Origin: Mactromeris polynyma
Taxonomy: Eukaryota > Mollusca > Bivalvia > Venerida > Mactridae
Direction of reading: 5' to 3'
DNA: 64,000 nucleotides
NCBI GenBank assembly: GCA_032209605.1
Contig: JASFXZ010000003.1
Location: 36,482,762 to 36,546,761 of the forward strand
Made by a program: the position numbers and the translations under genes. Positions within the stretch are counted from its first letter, which is position 1; every line of letters starts with the position of its first letter. Of this stretch, positions 40,903 to 55,900 are shown one piece after another. A model generated the notes under the pieces. The model saw nothing but the letters and a program-made list of their open reading frames with translations. It had not been told where the DNA came from and did not search any database.

Positions 40903-43900
40903 CTTAAAAGAAAATAAAACAATCAAATACAATATAATTCAAAGTTTAAAACAACACAGTATTGTTGACTTGGTTTTCCCTTTTAGCAAGGGGCTCGTCA
41001 GAGTCAATTGCTATAGTAGACGAAATCCGCGGACATTCGTCGGATGAGTCATCCCAAGTATGTCATTCTGAACCGCCAAAGTATACATACTCCTAAAGAA
41101 TGTAGTCATTGTCCAACAAAAATAGCGGTAAGCTTTTGCATATCAGTTAGAAAACGGATTTGAGCTGATATCACTAACGCAAAAGATAGAACCCCAAAGA
41201 AACTTGCTGATTAAATTTTGCAAATTACAGACAAAAATGTCTGCCAACGCTGCAGCCGCATAACCCGTGAAGTGCACTGAAAACAAGCTATAGGACCATA
41301 GTATAAGATAGTGTACAGTAGGCAGCGGACGATAGCAGAAGACAGAGATGCGTATACAAGAAAAACGGTGCAACATAACATATATCCAACGAACAATTAT
41401 ACGTACATTGAAATCATGGGAACTGCAATTTTCCGTCATCGTGCCGTTGAATATCGACGATTTACGGAAAAATACTTTTGTTTGTTGTCATCCTGTCCGT
41501 AGGTCGGTCGATTGGTTGTTCTGTCCAATTTACATTTGGTTGTGTGGCTAACTACTTCTTCAGTTTTCAAGGGCTTACAATGCAGTTTGATAATACAAGT
41601 ATCATGATACATGATTTGTAGATGTGGAAGACATACATTTGCTGTGCATCCATCAAAATGTTTTGTAACTCTGTCCCTTTGAACTGAAGTCTCCTTTTAG
41701 AACAAATGTAGCAAAATACTTTTGTTTTCAATGGATTGCATTGACACTTGGTATATAATCAGCATCGAGGTACAGTTTACTTCTTCTCCATCCATCCTTC
41801 TGACTCTCTATACCAATTATTTGTATACAATCGTGTGTGCTTAACTCCTATATTATTTAATGTACTGACATAACAATGTGTTCTTGATAGACTATTATGA
41901 TTGGTAAATATATGTCAAAGTGACGTCTGAGATCTACAGCGAGCCCCTTGCTGTCAGCACTGTCAGTGCTTTGGTTGATTGGTGTTGGTATGCTGTGTGA
42001 TAAATAATTCGTGACGTAGTGAGATAGATGTCGGGGATAGTAGAGCGCCAAACTACTGATCCAAAGTTCGAAGTTCGAATCAAATTTGGCAAGGTTGTAC
42101 AACGAACTGAAACATTGGCTAGTGCCCTTAACCGCTTGCTGGTATACTGAACCACTCGCTTATATGCTAAACTACTCGCATATACACCAAACCACTTATT
42201 TGTTCACTAAACAACTCGCGTATATACTCACAGAAACATTAACATGTACACCAAACCACTCGTTTATGCCACTCAACCACTCGCATATACTCTATATCAC
42301 TTGCTTTTACACTAAATCACTCGCTAAAACCTTTCACTGAAACCACTCACTAAATTGTCTAAGAAAAGATAAATAACAAACCTTTAGTGATTTTTCACAA
42401 TCAATTACTCATTACTTTAAAAAAAATCAGTCCCTAAATAAATAATTATGTAATTATGATACATACCATATAGTCATGAGTTGGCCAATATGTCGAGGAC
42501 ATTGTCTTCGTATATACAAACTCTCTGAAATCGGAATAACAATAATAATTTTAACAGATGAATTAACGACTAACACAGTGTTTTGCAATGGGAATTGTCA
42601 CGAGTTCTCTCACTTTAATCCTTCTAGAGTTCTCCCCATGTATCCCTTCTTTTCGGATAAATATGACACATACCTTAAGGTAAATTCTTAATTACTAAAT
42701 ATTTCGAAAATGTTTGGCAGATCTCTAATTAAACTTGCATGGCGTACCAAAGGAGATATGGAATTCACAGAAAGTAATGCTTACTCGCAAGGTTCACGAC
42801 AGTCACAGACGAAAGTACCTTTGTTGAATTGTGAGTTCACTTCAAAGACACACCGGTGATCTAAACATGAACACAAATATAAGTATTATTGCATGCCAAA
42901 ACCGTGCAAATTCATATGATCAAATTAATATTTCCTACAGTTTCCTTTCGAAAATGGACAGTTTACTTTCGTTCATAACCATAAACAAAGCTTAAAGACT
43001 CGATGAAAGTGAACTATGTACAAATACCAAGCAAAATCTTGCGCTCTACTAACTAATCTAACAGGGAAAGCCGGAAATATCATCATATTGGTAGTACACT
43101 CAAGATCAACGGAAACACAGATGCGGAGATTAACATCTGTATACGGAGAAAGGTTGACATTTATATTATGAAACTGAACATCAGTAACAGCAAGACTGTT
43201 CAATGAAGTCCAATGTTATAATGTGATATGTTTTGTGTTATTTGATATAGAACCATGACAGGGCAAATGAATTGAAGAGCATTAACTACATATTTGAATA
43301 ATTGTGAATATAAAATGGACCTAGTACATGTACAAGGTTTACAATCTCTGAACAACCGGATACAACAGAACTGAGAAAAATCATCGGAGAGAAAAAAATT
43401 GTAATGGTTATGTTAACTTAAATAATAGCATCAGTTATGTGAAAAACAAATACGAGAATGTTTGTGAATCCTTGACCCGTCGCTCCATCTCATAGTCTTT
43501 TAATAGTCGTGGAACCCAACGAGCACTTAACCGACACATATGAAGTTCATCTTTGATGATTCTATGAACTGTGCCGTATCCCATATCTAAATCATCACAA
43601 AGTTCGTGAATAGTTGCCCGCCGGTCTTTATCCAGACGATCCTTTACTAACGTAACGTCACTTTTATTAGACTTTGACGCTGGGCGGCCGCACCTATCAT
43701 CGTCCATAATGGTTTCTCTTCCGTCGCTGTACCGCTTATGCCATTTGTAAACTAACGAACGCGCAACAGGTGTTTTCTTCGATACTCTGTTTAACATTTC
43801 AATTGTTTGAACCGGCGTATGCCCAAGACCTACACAGAATCGAATGGCTGCCCGTTGTTTCAGTATTTCTTCAGACGCCATTTTTACGTACAATTACGTT

Positions 43901-46900
43901 TACCGCGTCAATGCAAAACTGTGCGTAATTAGAATGGATGCGCGTAAACAACAACTAAAATGACGTTGCGTCAATAATATATGTTTTCCCGCGGATTTTA
44001 GAGAAAATTGTTTGCATTAATTTATATGTTTTACAATGAAATTGTTTCAAATTTTGTGGTGCGGCACTAACCGTGTATGTACGTTGCTATGGTGACTGTA
44101 CCTTTATTATGGATGTTCGAATTGTTTTGAATTATTTACTATGGGTGCGCAATATGTCAATGCTTAAGATGTAAAGTTTTTGTTTATATGCGTTTATAAA
44201 TAAAAAAATAATTAAATTTGTCCACGAACTTCTGGATAACCCCTCGTAGGTTTTCCCCTACGGTAGACGGGGAGTAAGGAAGACACGGAATGATAACGTA
44301 GAGAAAGAAACGAAAGAACATGGCTAAAATGAATCGACCAAATTATGGCGAAATGGCGAAAGACATGACTAGTTAAGTGACTGCTATAGATGCCTTATAT
44401 TTTCTAGAACGCGACATTAACTTATAAGGTAAATATCAAACGTATTTACTCTCCGATTCGGTAGAGCTGTTGCATACTGGAATAAAGGTCGTGTTCAATG
44501 ATACTTCATCCGGTACATCTGGAGGTAAGCAGGAACATTCAACAATAGTGGCTTTCATTCGACAGAATTCATAGCATGCCTGAAAAGCAAGGACGTTGGA
44601 ATGTTTTCGTAATGAGCCTTTTCCGCAAGTTTATTTTTATAAAAGTTTTTTCATAACTGATTTTCATGGCAACATACACAAATATACGGAATTGTTATGA
44701 CTTCACGAATGTACAGCTTACTAGATTCAAGAAAACTGATCTATCAGTATATCCATGGTTGATTTATCCAAAGCGTCCGTCTGTGGCTTGACGCTTGCTT
44801 TATGTCCTATTAGAAGTCTAAAGTAACTTTAAATCACAACAATAAAAACCCAACAATATGAGCTAGGTTATGTTATACATTTTATTGAAATCATACCATT
44901 GGATTGGTATTAAACATTCATGAACAATGCAAGGATTGTAAAGTTTGAGAAACCTTTGGGAAATAAAATAAAGCGGTTCATATTTAGGATCGGTTTTACA
45001 AGTAGGTCTATCAATACAGCAAACAACGATTGGTAATGTTGTGATGGTGTTGCGAGTTACGATATAATATATTTACCGTCAGACTATATTTCACACGGAA
45101 TTCTTTTGCGAAGTCCTTGCCAGTGTCGCATTGGCCATGTGGAGGTCCTAGTCGTGACATTTTTACCTAAAATGTAAAACGAAAACAAGAATGACAACAT
45201 TGTCAGTAGATGAAAATTAATCATTTCCAAGCATTTAAACTGGAATATTCGTTGCTCTAAAGTCAGAGTCCAGTTTCTCGAAGCTATGTAAAAGTGCACG
45301 TGGCAGGCTATGGCGTGTTTTAACTCCTAGATAGAATTGATAGAGAACTTAGCAACCAAACCAAGATTTCTTAAATATATAAAGAATTGTAAAATAACAT
45401 GTCAAACGGATTGAAAATATAAAATGATACTAAAGAATTTACGTTTGATTGTAATATGCGCGTGAGTTTTAATTTTTCTAGTTTTAAGAAACGGAAGATA
45501 AGATACTATTAGCTGCTTTTGAAAGATAATATAGATACCATTTTCAATCCAATATTTGTTTCTGTCCCCGGACTAATGGTGATACCGTCCTTTGACGGTA
45601 ATGGTTGCGTGTATGGTTCATGAAGTACCACTCTGGCACCATACCCAGTAGTAAAATTTGCAATGTATTCGTCTATCTCTAAATTCAGTGTGAGTTTAAA
45701 CCCTAAGTAAAATGGGAGTATTGTTATGAGTGTTTTTGAAGGCACAACCGTTCATAATTAAATAACATCTGTGCGTGAGTAATAGCCAGTAATATGACAG
45801 AAAGTTATAAAAACAGTCGAAATGCTATCATTTATCGGAAGTCTCACTAAGTCGAGTACATGTTATAGGGTTGTACTAATACAATTTGTATGTATATCTA
45901 CTGTTCAAAATTAATTGAGAATATTGTACCCATACGATAATTGATTATCGGATATTGTGGATTATTAACGGATGTGATAGGTTCAAACCCAATATACGAG
46001 TATGCGTCTACTGCCAAACAATATTCAATTCAGTCCAGTAGAAACGGCTAAGACTTCAGCATCAGGGGTTCCAAGCTCGACCCCAGTATAATTATACTTT
46101 TTGTTTTAAGTTCTATAAATTCATCGTAAGGATAACATATAGGTCAATATTTTCCAAAACATACTTTCATTAGCTGACAACCTCACATTTTGTTAACATT
46201 CACGCTAAAGTAAATTGAGAATAAACTTTACAATATTTTCTGATCATTGCTTACATGAAATGAATTGCATTTATCACAATTAGAACAATGAGAAATAACA
46301 GTTTGGTTTTAATTGAAATAAACTGATTCAAAATGAAGCTAAATATAATATTACATTAAACTAATGATGTTCAAAGATTGTTCTTTATACCATATGAGGG
46401 TCCGGTACGCCAAGCTATATACTTTGGGGCAGCGAGTGTGTAACAATTGCCATAGTCATTAGAAGAAAAATTTCTCATTCGTCTGAAATAAAACAGAACA
46501 TCAATATTTTGCCAATAAACATTAATGGTAAATTTAGTGATTATTGGGTTATTAGAACTTTCTCCGTTGGAGAACGGATTCGACTAACTTCTTCAAAATA
46601 TGGAAAATCAAAGGCTATAACTCATGAGTGACAACGGTGATCTCACTGGTTACCTAATTAAGCCTAGATATTATGCCAATACACATGCTTACCAAGTTTA
46701 GTGAAGATTGGATTAGAACTGTCTAAATTAGACAACATACACTGTTAATTTTGTCATTTATTGGCAACCAAAGGACCATACCTCAAGAGTGATTTGGACT
46801 ATATGGCTGGTTATCGAATTTACTACATTTCGTTTGATCGGAATTAGCAGTTCAACTGTTTCGGTTGTTTATTTTACCATACCACGTTTATGGGAAGTTA

Positions 46901-49900
46901 TGTTATTGTTAAAATCAAAGTACTCACTGGTCGGTTTGTGTTTGTCCAGCGAAAGTTGCAATCAAGAATAAATCATCTTTCTGATGCCCAATCTCTTGCC
47001 GAAGGGATCTGAAATATGAAAATGTTTATAACAAGCTTTGTCACTAAACTTACATATACTGGCTTTATATTTACTTGCTTCGATTTACAATCGGTTTGCA
47101 ATTCAAATGCATTTCGCTCAAATACTTACTATTTGAGATTGCATATCAACGTCCAGGGTTTAATCGAGATGACAGGAGAGCGACGACAGCACGCGTCGAA
47201 AACCGAAAGTATGACGCCCGTACGTCTCGGAGAGAATTGCGATGGCTGGCAGAACTACCACCGCGCTTCCAGAACAAGGAAGATCAACCAGGCTCCACGC
47301 TCGCGAGATACGGGTCTCAACATCGGGATGCTGGACGAGTGGTGCATAATAACAGGTTCACCGCTCTATCAGACATAGCAACTGTGGAGCCTTGTGTAGA
47401 CTAACTGGATCACTAAAGGTCATGACTTACATACATTATGTACTCCTAGTAATGGGTTTAAGAAATCTAAATATATTAACTTGGAATGTAACAGGTATAA
47501 TGTCCAGTGCCGCGTACCTTAGTGATGTTCTTATAGAAGGTTCCATTGATATTTGTGGTATTTCTGAGCATTGGCTTCATACGAGTGATTTGTAGTGATT
47601 ATAATCATTATACTGTGTGTACTGACAAGAACAGTAAGATTAGAATGGGAAAAGCCGGTGTATCGATTATGTGGCACAGACGTTTTGATCACTTGATCAC
47701 TCCGTTATTAACAGACGATAATATGATAATTGGTATCCAGTTGCAGATTTCGCCCGGACAATATGTTTATATTTTTCAGGTGTATTTACCCTGCAGCAAT
47801 CACCCTGTGAACATGTTCTACGATTGTACTGCTAAATTGTACGATTTATATTACTGTTACAGGGATAAAGGTGTGACTATTTTTATGGGCGATTTCAATG
47901 CTAATTTAAATTCTGTACTGCACAACAATAGGGATAGAAGATTGTTTAACTTTTTGAATGACTGTAACTTATGTGCAGTTAATATGTTAGACATGTGTAT
48001 TGGGACAGATAATACGTTTGTATCGTATGACGGAAGTTGTACGTCAATGATTGACTATATATGCATGCCACGTGAAACTGTTGATTTTATTGAGCACTGT
48101 GAAATTGCAGACGATTGTTGTTTGAACGTGTCTAGACACAGGCCTATTTTATGTTGTTTACAATTGCATTGTAATATAAATACTATTGCTGACAATGAAA
48201 CATGTAATTCAAGTAGGTCCAGTTGGAAAAGTGCCAACCAAGAACATATAAGTTTGTATGTTACCTGTTTGGAAGAACAAATGGGGCAGTATGTTAATAG
48301 CACGAATAAGACAATAGGTACGGAACTGAAAATTGATACTCAATATGAAATGCTCTGCAATATCTTGTTGGAATGTTCCGAAAGATCGCTTCCTAGGAAA
48401 AGCTTGAAGTCCTATCTGAAACCATTTTGGTGTACTGAACTGACGTTGTTAAAAAAGCAAGCTTGAAATCTCGTGAGCAGTGGTGCAGGGCTGGGAGACC
48501 CCGTGACAGTTCTAGCATGGAATACGTGCAATATAAGCAGGATAAACGTAGTTTTAGGAGAAGATGTAGACAATGTGTTAATGACTTTTTACGCCATCTG
48601 GATTCGAAACTAGAAAATGATGCCGAGACAGATGCCGTTGCATTTTGGCGAACCTTTAATAGAAGGAAAACCTCGACGACGAGTAAACTTGGTGACGGAA
48701 TAGTGTTCGACGGTACCATGCAGCGGGATCGCGAGGAAATTGTCAAACAGTGGGGTATTTATTTTAAGGACCTGTATAGTCCGTCACAGTCATCAGACTT
48801 TGTTAGCGAGTGGGAGCGTTTGGTATCGGAAAGTGTCGATAAGGCGTTCTTAGATAAAAATCTCGATTCACGCGCAAATGTGACAAAGGAAGTAGTGGCA
48901 TGTGCAATTAACTCATTGCCTAAAGGAAAAGCGTGTGGTCCAGATGGTGTTATGTATGAACACTTGATATTCGCGAAAGATGTCTTAACACCAATTTGAT
49001 CTAGTCTGTACACGGATATGTTGAAAGCAGGTCTGGTGATATGAAGAAGGGGGAGATAATAACACTCCACAAAGGTGGAAAGAAACGTTGTGATGACCCC
49101 AATAATTACCGGCCGATTACATTGTCTTCGAGCATTGTGAAAGTGTACGAACTTGTTTTATTAAATAGATGCAAAGACAATATAGAACGAAGGCTAAACA
49201 AACAACAAGGTGGATTTCAAAAGAACCTCGGGTGCATAATGACAAGTATTAGCTTAAGAGATTGTTTGCACTTCGCTAAGGAATACTCATCCTGTGTATA
49301 TGTTTGCTTTCTTGATGCAAAACAGGCATTTGACCGGGTGTGGCACGATGGTCGCTTATACAAACTTATGCAAATGAACAATAAGAACTGCACCACAATC
49401 GACGGTAACACTCTAGTTTCATTTCGCGAGCTGTATAGAAATGTTCAATGCTATGTTCGATACCAAGGACTTCACTCAATGGAATTTCCAGTTCTTCAAG
49501 GGACGAGACAAGGAGGAAAAAGTTCTCCACTTCTCTATCTCGTATTTATAAACAGCCTTATTGAAGAGTTAGAGATGAGCGGAAGTGGCCTCTGCATGTA
49601 CAACTGCAATATATCCTCCCCAACTGTCGCAGACGACATGGTTCTTGTCTCGTTTTCGAAAGCTGGAATGGACAATCTGCTTGACAGATGTTGGCAGTAC
49701 TCTAGAAGATGGCGATATCTCTACAACCCAAACAAGTGTGCTATAGTTGTGTGAAATCAAACCAAAAGGACCGACGACAACAACGTTCAGCAGTTCCACC
49801 TTGGTCCGCATCAGTTAGACACGGTTGAGAAATATACGCACTTAGGCATAGCTTGCAACACAACCGTCACTTCACATGACAGTAAAACACTTTTACAAAA

Positions 49901-52900
49901 TAACGTTATTATTCCAGGAAAAGTGAATAGAGTGAAACGTTTGCAGAGGGAGCATAGTGCTTTTATAAATAATGTTGTTGGACTAAATATGTGCTCGCCG
50001 CTATGGGTGAGTGTGAAAGAAAGCCCCTCAACGCGCACAACGTGTATTGCGCTGCTTAGAATCGTTGGTATACATGTTTCTAGGCAATATGTTCAAGAGT
50101 GCAAAACCTGCAAGTTCTTAACAGGGGGTATAATAATGCACCTGTTATGTGACTGTACACAAAGAAATAGAATCAGGGAGGCTTTATGGACGCTTGTATA
50201 CCGCTTATTCGGTCATAAGCAATATCTTGTATTTATGAGAATGTGCCGTCATGAACAGTCTAATTTCCTGTTGAATAAATGTACAGAGACTCTTGGTGGT
50301 AACCTCAAACATCTACCACTTGCACGTGAATTAGTTAATCTCCTGTGCCAATCTTAAGATGCAGTTAAACTAAATGGAACAGACGGTATTGACTATGACT
50401 GTTTCATCATAAGTTATCTTATTTTTCGATTTCGATAAGGTTAAATTTCGATGTTTAACAAATTTAGTTCTGAACCAATGGTAGCACCACAGAAGCTAGC
50501 TGCATGAGTGTATTGATGTCGGTTGTTTATCTATGAAAGCTGTTAGCTAACAGTATGAATATCCTTATGGTTTCGTTTTCGGTGAAGATATATTAATGTT
50601 AAACATCTCAAGTATATGTTATCATACGTATTTTGCAGACATCAATTAAAATGGCATAGTTCTAGACGAGTTACAATTATTTTACAAGGAAGAAATAACT
50701 GATTGAGAAAGATACATCGTTTGTCAAACTGATAGTATCGTTTATCTTACATGAAGAGTATTGTAATCGGTAAAATCGAAAGCGTAAAAAGGTAATAATA
50801 CATGTCAATTTATGACTTTTACAGAAAGGTTACCAACATAAGTGAAGGTGAAAATACAGAAAAAAATGAAACGAAATATGGTCATACTTACAACGTCGTG
50901 TTGCGAAAAGTTGTCTTCACATCTTCAGCCCTTTGTTCCCATTTGTCTTTCTGTGAGCTAGAACTCTTATAATAGTTCTCCCAGTAATCATAACCGCTAT
51001 AATCATTATCATTCCAATAATTGTAGTAGTACCGTGGATAGTACGAACTACTGCTTGAACTATAGTATGAGGTGCTCGACGACATTGAACTGCTGACATT
51101 CACTGATGAATCAACGACGGTCGAACTACTGCTGGAACTATAGTAAGAGCTGCTCGATGACATTGAACTGCCACTTTTTACTGTCGAATCAACGATTGAT
51201 GAATCTCCTGCTGCTCTTTCACGTCTACGCAATTTGAGAATGTTCTTTCCATGCCTGAAAAGTTCGTCATCTTTAACAGCACGCGTTGGTCTTATAAATT
51301 CACTTCCTTCCACCCCTGATTCAGCATCGGCATCGTCGGATACTTCATAATCTTCCCCATAGTTGCCTAATTCAGAATGTATATCTTGTAATTCACGTTT
51401 GAAATTCTCAGGTTCAGCAAATTTCAGTTCCTTGTTAGAATCCTTGTTATAATGTTGTTTTTCCAAATCGGTGATACTACTTGCAGTAGGCTCTTTTGTG
51501 TTCTTATGTTCCGATTTTTCCGAGTGTTGATTAAGTGCAGGATTTTCCAATGCTGCTCTGCGCATTCTTCTAACTTCTCTGCGTTTTCGTCTTAATTCTT
51601 CATCCTGGGTATTGTTAATAGATAAATGCAATACACATATTGTTTTAAATCAAATTTCAGAACATTTTAGTATATGTTTTATATTTCTTTAAACATTAAA
51701 AAAGGGATCATACAAAAGTATACTTTAAATGTTGCGTTTAAAATAATTATGTATTTTAAGTTTTAACCTGTGGTATGAAAACGGGCCCAGTTATGATCCG
51801 TGAATACTTTAAGGCATTTTCGAAATAATGGAAATGAAAATAATGAAATGTTCAATGTTCAAGATGTTCAGTTTTTATCGATCATGTCATATAAGTAGAG
51901 AAATATCGACGGCGTGAATAAATGGTCTTACCGGCACGCCATTCAGCAATTTAGCTAACTTCTCAGACTGGTCCAACTTGGATTTGCGGACCATATTCAT
52001 ATTGCATATGGAAATCGCTGGGAAAGGAATAGAACTGAACTGCAGAGATACTGAGGTCTGAATGGGATAAGAGTAGTATGTCCTGAAAAGAAAATGGACA
52101 AACTTAGAAATTTCGAGGTATTCGGAACTTATGGGAGATTAATTAGCATTAGCGCATTTAAGCAAGACATATTTTCCGATGTGTTCCGAATAAATGTTGA
52201 TAGTTAACTATTATCCGATGATTTTAATAGTCTACTTTCATTGGCATATCGACATAAGTATTGCCTTTGACTATTTACTTTACAAAACAAAAGACTTTAA
52301 TGAATAAACTGAAAAGCAAATCATTGCAGACTGATGCATTTAAGTTTCCATTTTAGCTCGTATATAAAATACCAGTAATTGTCTTTATTCTGTATTATAA
52401 ACTTCAGTTAAATGTTCGTGCAGAAATAACACACAATAGATGTAACAAAATTTTTATTAAGAATTAAATGAATTATCGAGAAACAATATAGTCACAATAA
52501 ACATAAACCAACATTGATAAAAATATACTAACTTAAATAAATTGACAAGTTGATACGCTAGAACAGAGAAGGTTGCACAGAAAAGGAGACACCACAACAC
52601 TTTGATGGCGACCTGACGAGATGACACAATCTTAGGTATTGCGTGAAGAGAACTTGATTCAGCATTCTATGATGGATATAAACTATTATAATAAGCTTAC
52701 CGTTTGGATATACACTGTATGAAGAAGTACACAATACTTGAGCAAATTGCACAGGGACAGTTACACCCAGAAAGCTGATTGTCCCAAAGGAGATACATAT
52801 GGTACGAAATAAATTAGAACCTGTTGATGATATAAGGTCATATTTTAATAGGATTGCGCGAACAGTAACATGGAAAGAAACTTGACAACCCTGATTTGCT

Positions 52901-55900
52901 ATATACAGGTAAACACAAGTGTTTACCGACTAATGTCCCTTGACTGTCAACTAGAGTTGTACGTGTTTCAGTCGGTTGAGTATTGGATTGCCAAATATCA
53001 GCCCGGGATTGTAATGGATACTGACACTCAAATCTCAAATCAGAAAATTTACTCATATGAATCCGATAGTGAATCATATAGATTGTGGTAATGTATAATA
53101 ATTTGAAAATGAGTGCTGAATATTTTGTGTGGCCCATTTTTTGTCTGAGTGTGGAGTGTGGCACTAAAATCCAATAATTATTCCCATATCTCATTATCAC
53201 ACTAAATCCTGAAAGAAAATTGCCCAAAAGGAATAGTCAGCACTAATTTATCATTCGCATGCATTTAATCACTCCAAATCCATTTACCGACTAATAAGAG
53301 TATTTTCTATTTGAGATTAGAGTGCTGGGTGTAAATACTCATTTTAATCATAGGCCAATGCCCCATTTTCACAAATAATTATTTTTCAGGATCAGTATTA
53401 AGATTAAATATAGCTTCATTCAAATTTGAAAAAATGCTATGCACAGATAAATCTTTTGTCATTTAATTCAGACTTTATGTTGACTTAGAAAAACAGTAAA
53501 TTAATAAGTTAAGACTGATTCTGGAATATTGATCTCTATTTGATCAAGATAAGTTTTAGTTAGAAAATGGCAAATAATATTATGGATCATCTTGATCCAG
53601 ATGAGTTGATCCTTAGTGAACACGGAGTCTAGATAGGCGAATGTTCTCAATGACACTGAAGATAAACATCCAAATTTTAAATATCTTCCACGGCTCATTC
53701 ATGTAGGAAGTTGTCAGTGGAACAATTAAGTACTGGTTGAAACCCGAGACTTTTTAGGTGAACTGACTGCTGGCAATAGCTTAAATACTGCTAAAATACG
53801 GCGTAAATCTTCAAACCATCGTGTGTCATAAAGTGGCATACACGGCTCATAAGAGTCTAATGTCTCACTGTTGTTTATTTTTGTGGCACAGCCCTACTAA
53901 CATGACTTGGCTATAGATTCTGCACATCACACTGTATGGAAACTCTGTACGCACCCTAACCGTGGTGTTGTCAAGATGCCGGACGTAAGCTGTAGAATAG
54001 GTAAGTGTCATTTGTTTTTGTCAGATCGTTTTAAATAGCAAGCCCACGACTATAAATTATGTATGAAATAAAAGAGCTTGAGAATTGAGAATCAACGATT
54101 AATAGTCGTTTTTTATCGAACCGTAGGATCTGTCTAGTTGAAAAATAAAGAGAGAGACCGAAAGAAAACTGACGACTTTTGCTCTGAAACCAATGCCTCG
54201 ATTAATATACTAGGATTGTATATGGTCTATCAAAAAGTATAGACATTTACACAAGTCCATATTCTAACACCAACACCCGCTCAAATAGATGATTCGAAGG
54301 TTTGAAATTTGGCGTGTTGTATGCAAACGTAAACAAATCAATGTACACCGCGGCGACAAAAAACATCTGTACTCCGCGGTGCAAGTTGGATACAAGTTAT
54401 TAGCACTTGTCAAATGGTGAAAGAAAACTTTAAACGCTGTCTAGTTTGAATTTCATATCGAAATTCTTTGTAGTTATAGTATCCATTGTCTTTTTTCAGA
54501 TTTCTGACCTTTTGATACCTCTGTAAAAGTTCATCTTCTGTCGTTTCAGTGCTTCGACTTTAGCCTCTATTGACAAGGTGAGAATATTTAATGTTAAAAT
54601 TATAGGCGTATGTGAGGGTTTAGGCTATTTTCATAGATTAGGACTAGTAGATTTATCGAGGCATTCGTTTTAGAGCAAACATCACAAGTTTTCTTTCAGT
54701 CTCTCGCTTCATTTTTCGGCTAGACATTAATTTTCATGATGATGCTAAGGTTCGATCAAAAACGACTATTAACCGTTGATTTCAAGCTCTGTTGTTTCAT
54801 ATATAAATATATAGTCGAGAACTTCCTCTTTAAAAAGATCTGACCAAAAATAAATGACCCTTACCTTTTCAACATTTCACGTCCGTACAGGGTTTCCACA
54901 CAGTGTATCAGTGTTGTGTTTACCAATCAAATCTTACGTTTACCTCTAAACCAACTTCTCTTCGACCGGTAAACGTTTATTACCTTGGCGCGGATTGGTA
55001 AACCTTTCGATAAGGGGTACGTTACCTTATCGAAATCAGTGAATTTCAGTGAATTTACCGAAATCCATTTTGGATCTGGAGTTACCAGCAATCGTATTCC
55101 TGGGCATTTCTTATGTTGCACAACAAAATCTAAACCTTCAAATTGCGCCGCCCATATATTTTGTCTATGCTTGTTTCCAATATTATTTCGTTACCAATTT
55201 CACGCAGACAGTCTCGTCACCGAATAGTAATGGTAACATATCCAAATTTGTTACGGTTATGTGTCGTCTGTAATGATTTATTATGTATACAAATAATGCT
55301 TTTAATTCTATTAGTGATTTTTTACAATAATTTGTCTTTACAGGAATACGACATGAGTTAATCTCGGGGGGTTGTTACATTGCCTGAGTAATTTATGAAA
55401 CATACTGGCAGAAGTGAACATGAAGTATGTTGATGACAGGAGTCGATGATTAGAAACAATTCCCGTGCATCCAATTGTCAGACTTGACTGCCTTGTTCAG
55501 AAATAGAATTAAATACATCATTATGGATTAGGTTTGATATTGAACATCATTCAAGCCAGTGATGTCAGTGTATTCATAAATTATTTACCTGACATATTGA
55601 GGATTACCTTTTTGTCATTAAAATTGTAATATGTTGACATATGACAGCTATATGTTCATTATGATCAATTTATATTAACATATGAATATCAAAGTATTTG
55701 CGTTAAGAATTCAATGAATTTGAAAATAGTGTGACAACCTATGATGGCCCATTAAATCCCTGAAGCTTATTCCGAATAGGGTCCTGGATATGTATGCGAG
55801 GAAGCTGTTAAGCTGACAAGTGACATGTCGGTGATTTTACCCATGTGCCTTTCTAAATCCCGCAATAATGCTGGAAGGGGCAACTGTATCTACCTCAACC

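Larger units (their letters stand above)
36720..42505. repeat. Segmental duplication, partner of 29400-33098
   Basis: The 3' part of gene 2 with its introns. It matches the pseudogene copy apart from a SINE and a hAT-type MITE inserted later. Homology ends inside exon 11, where the pseudogene is truncated. Confidence 0.87.
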
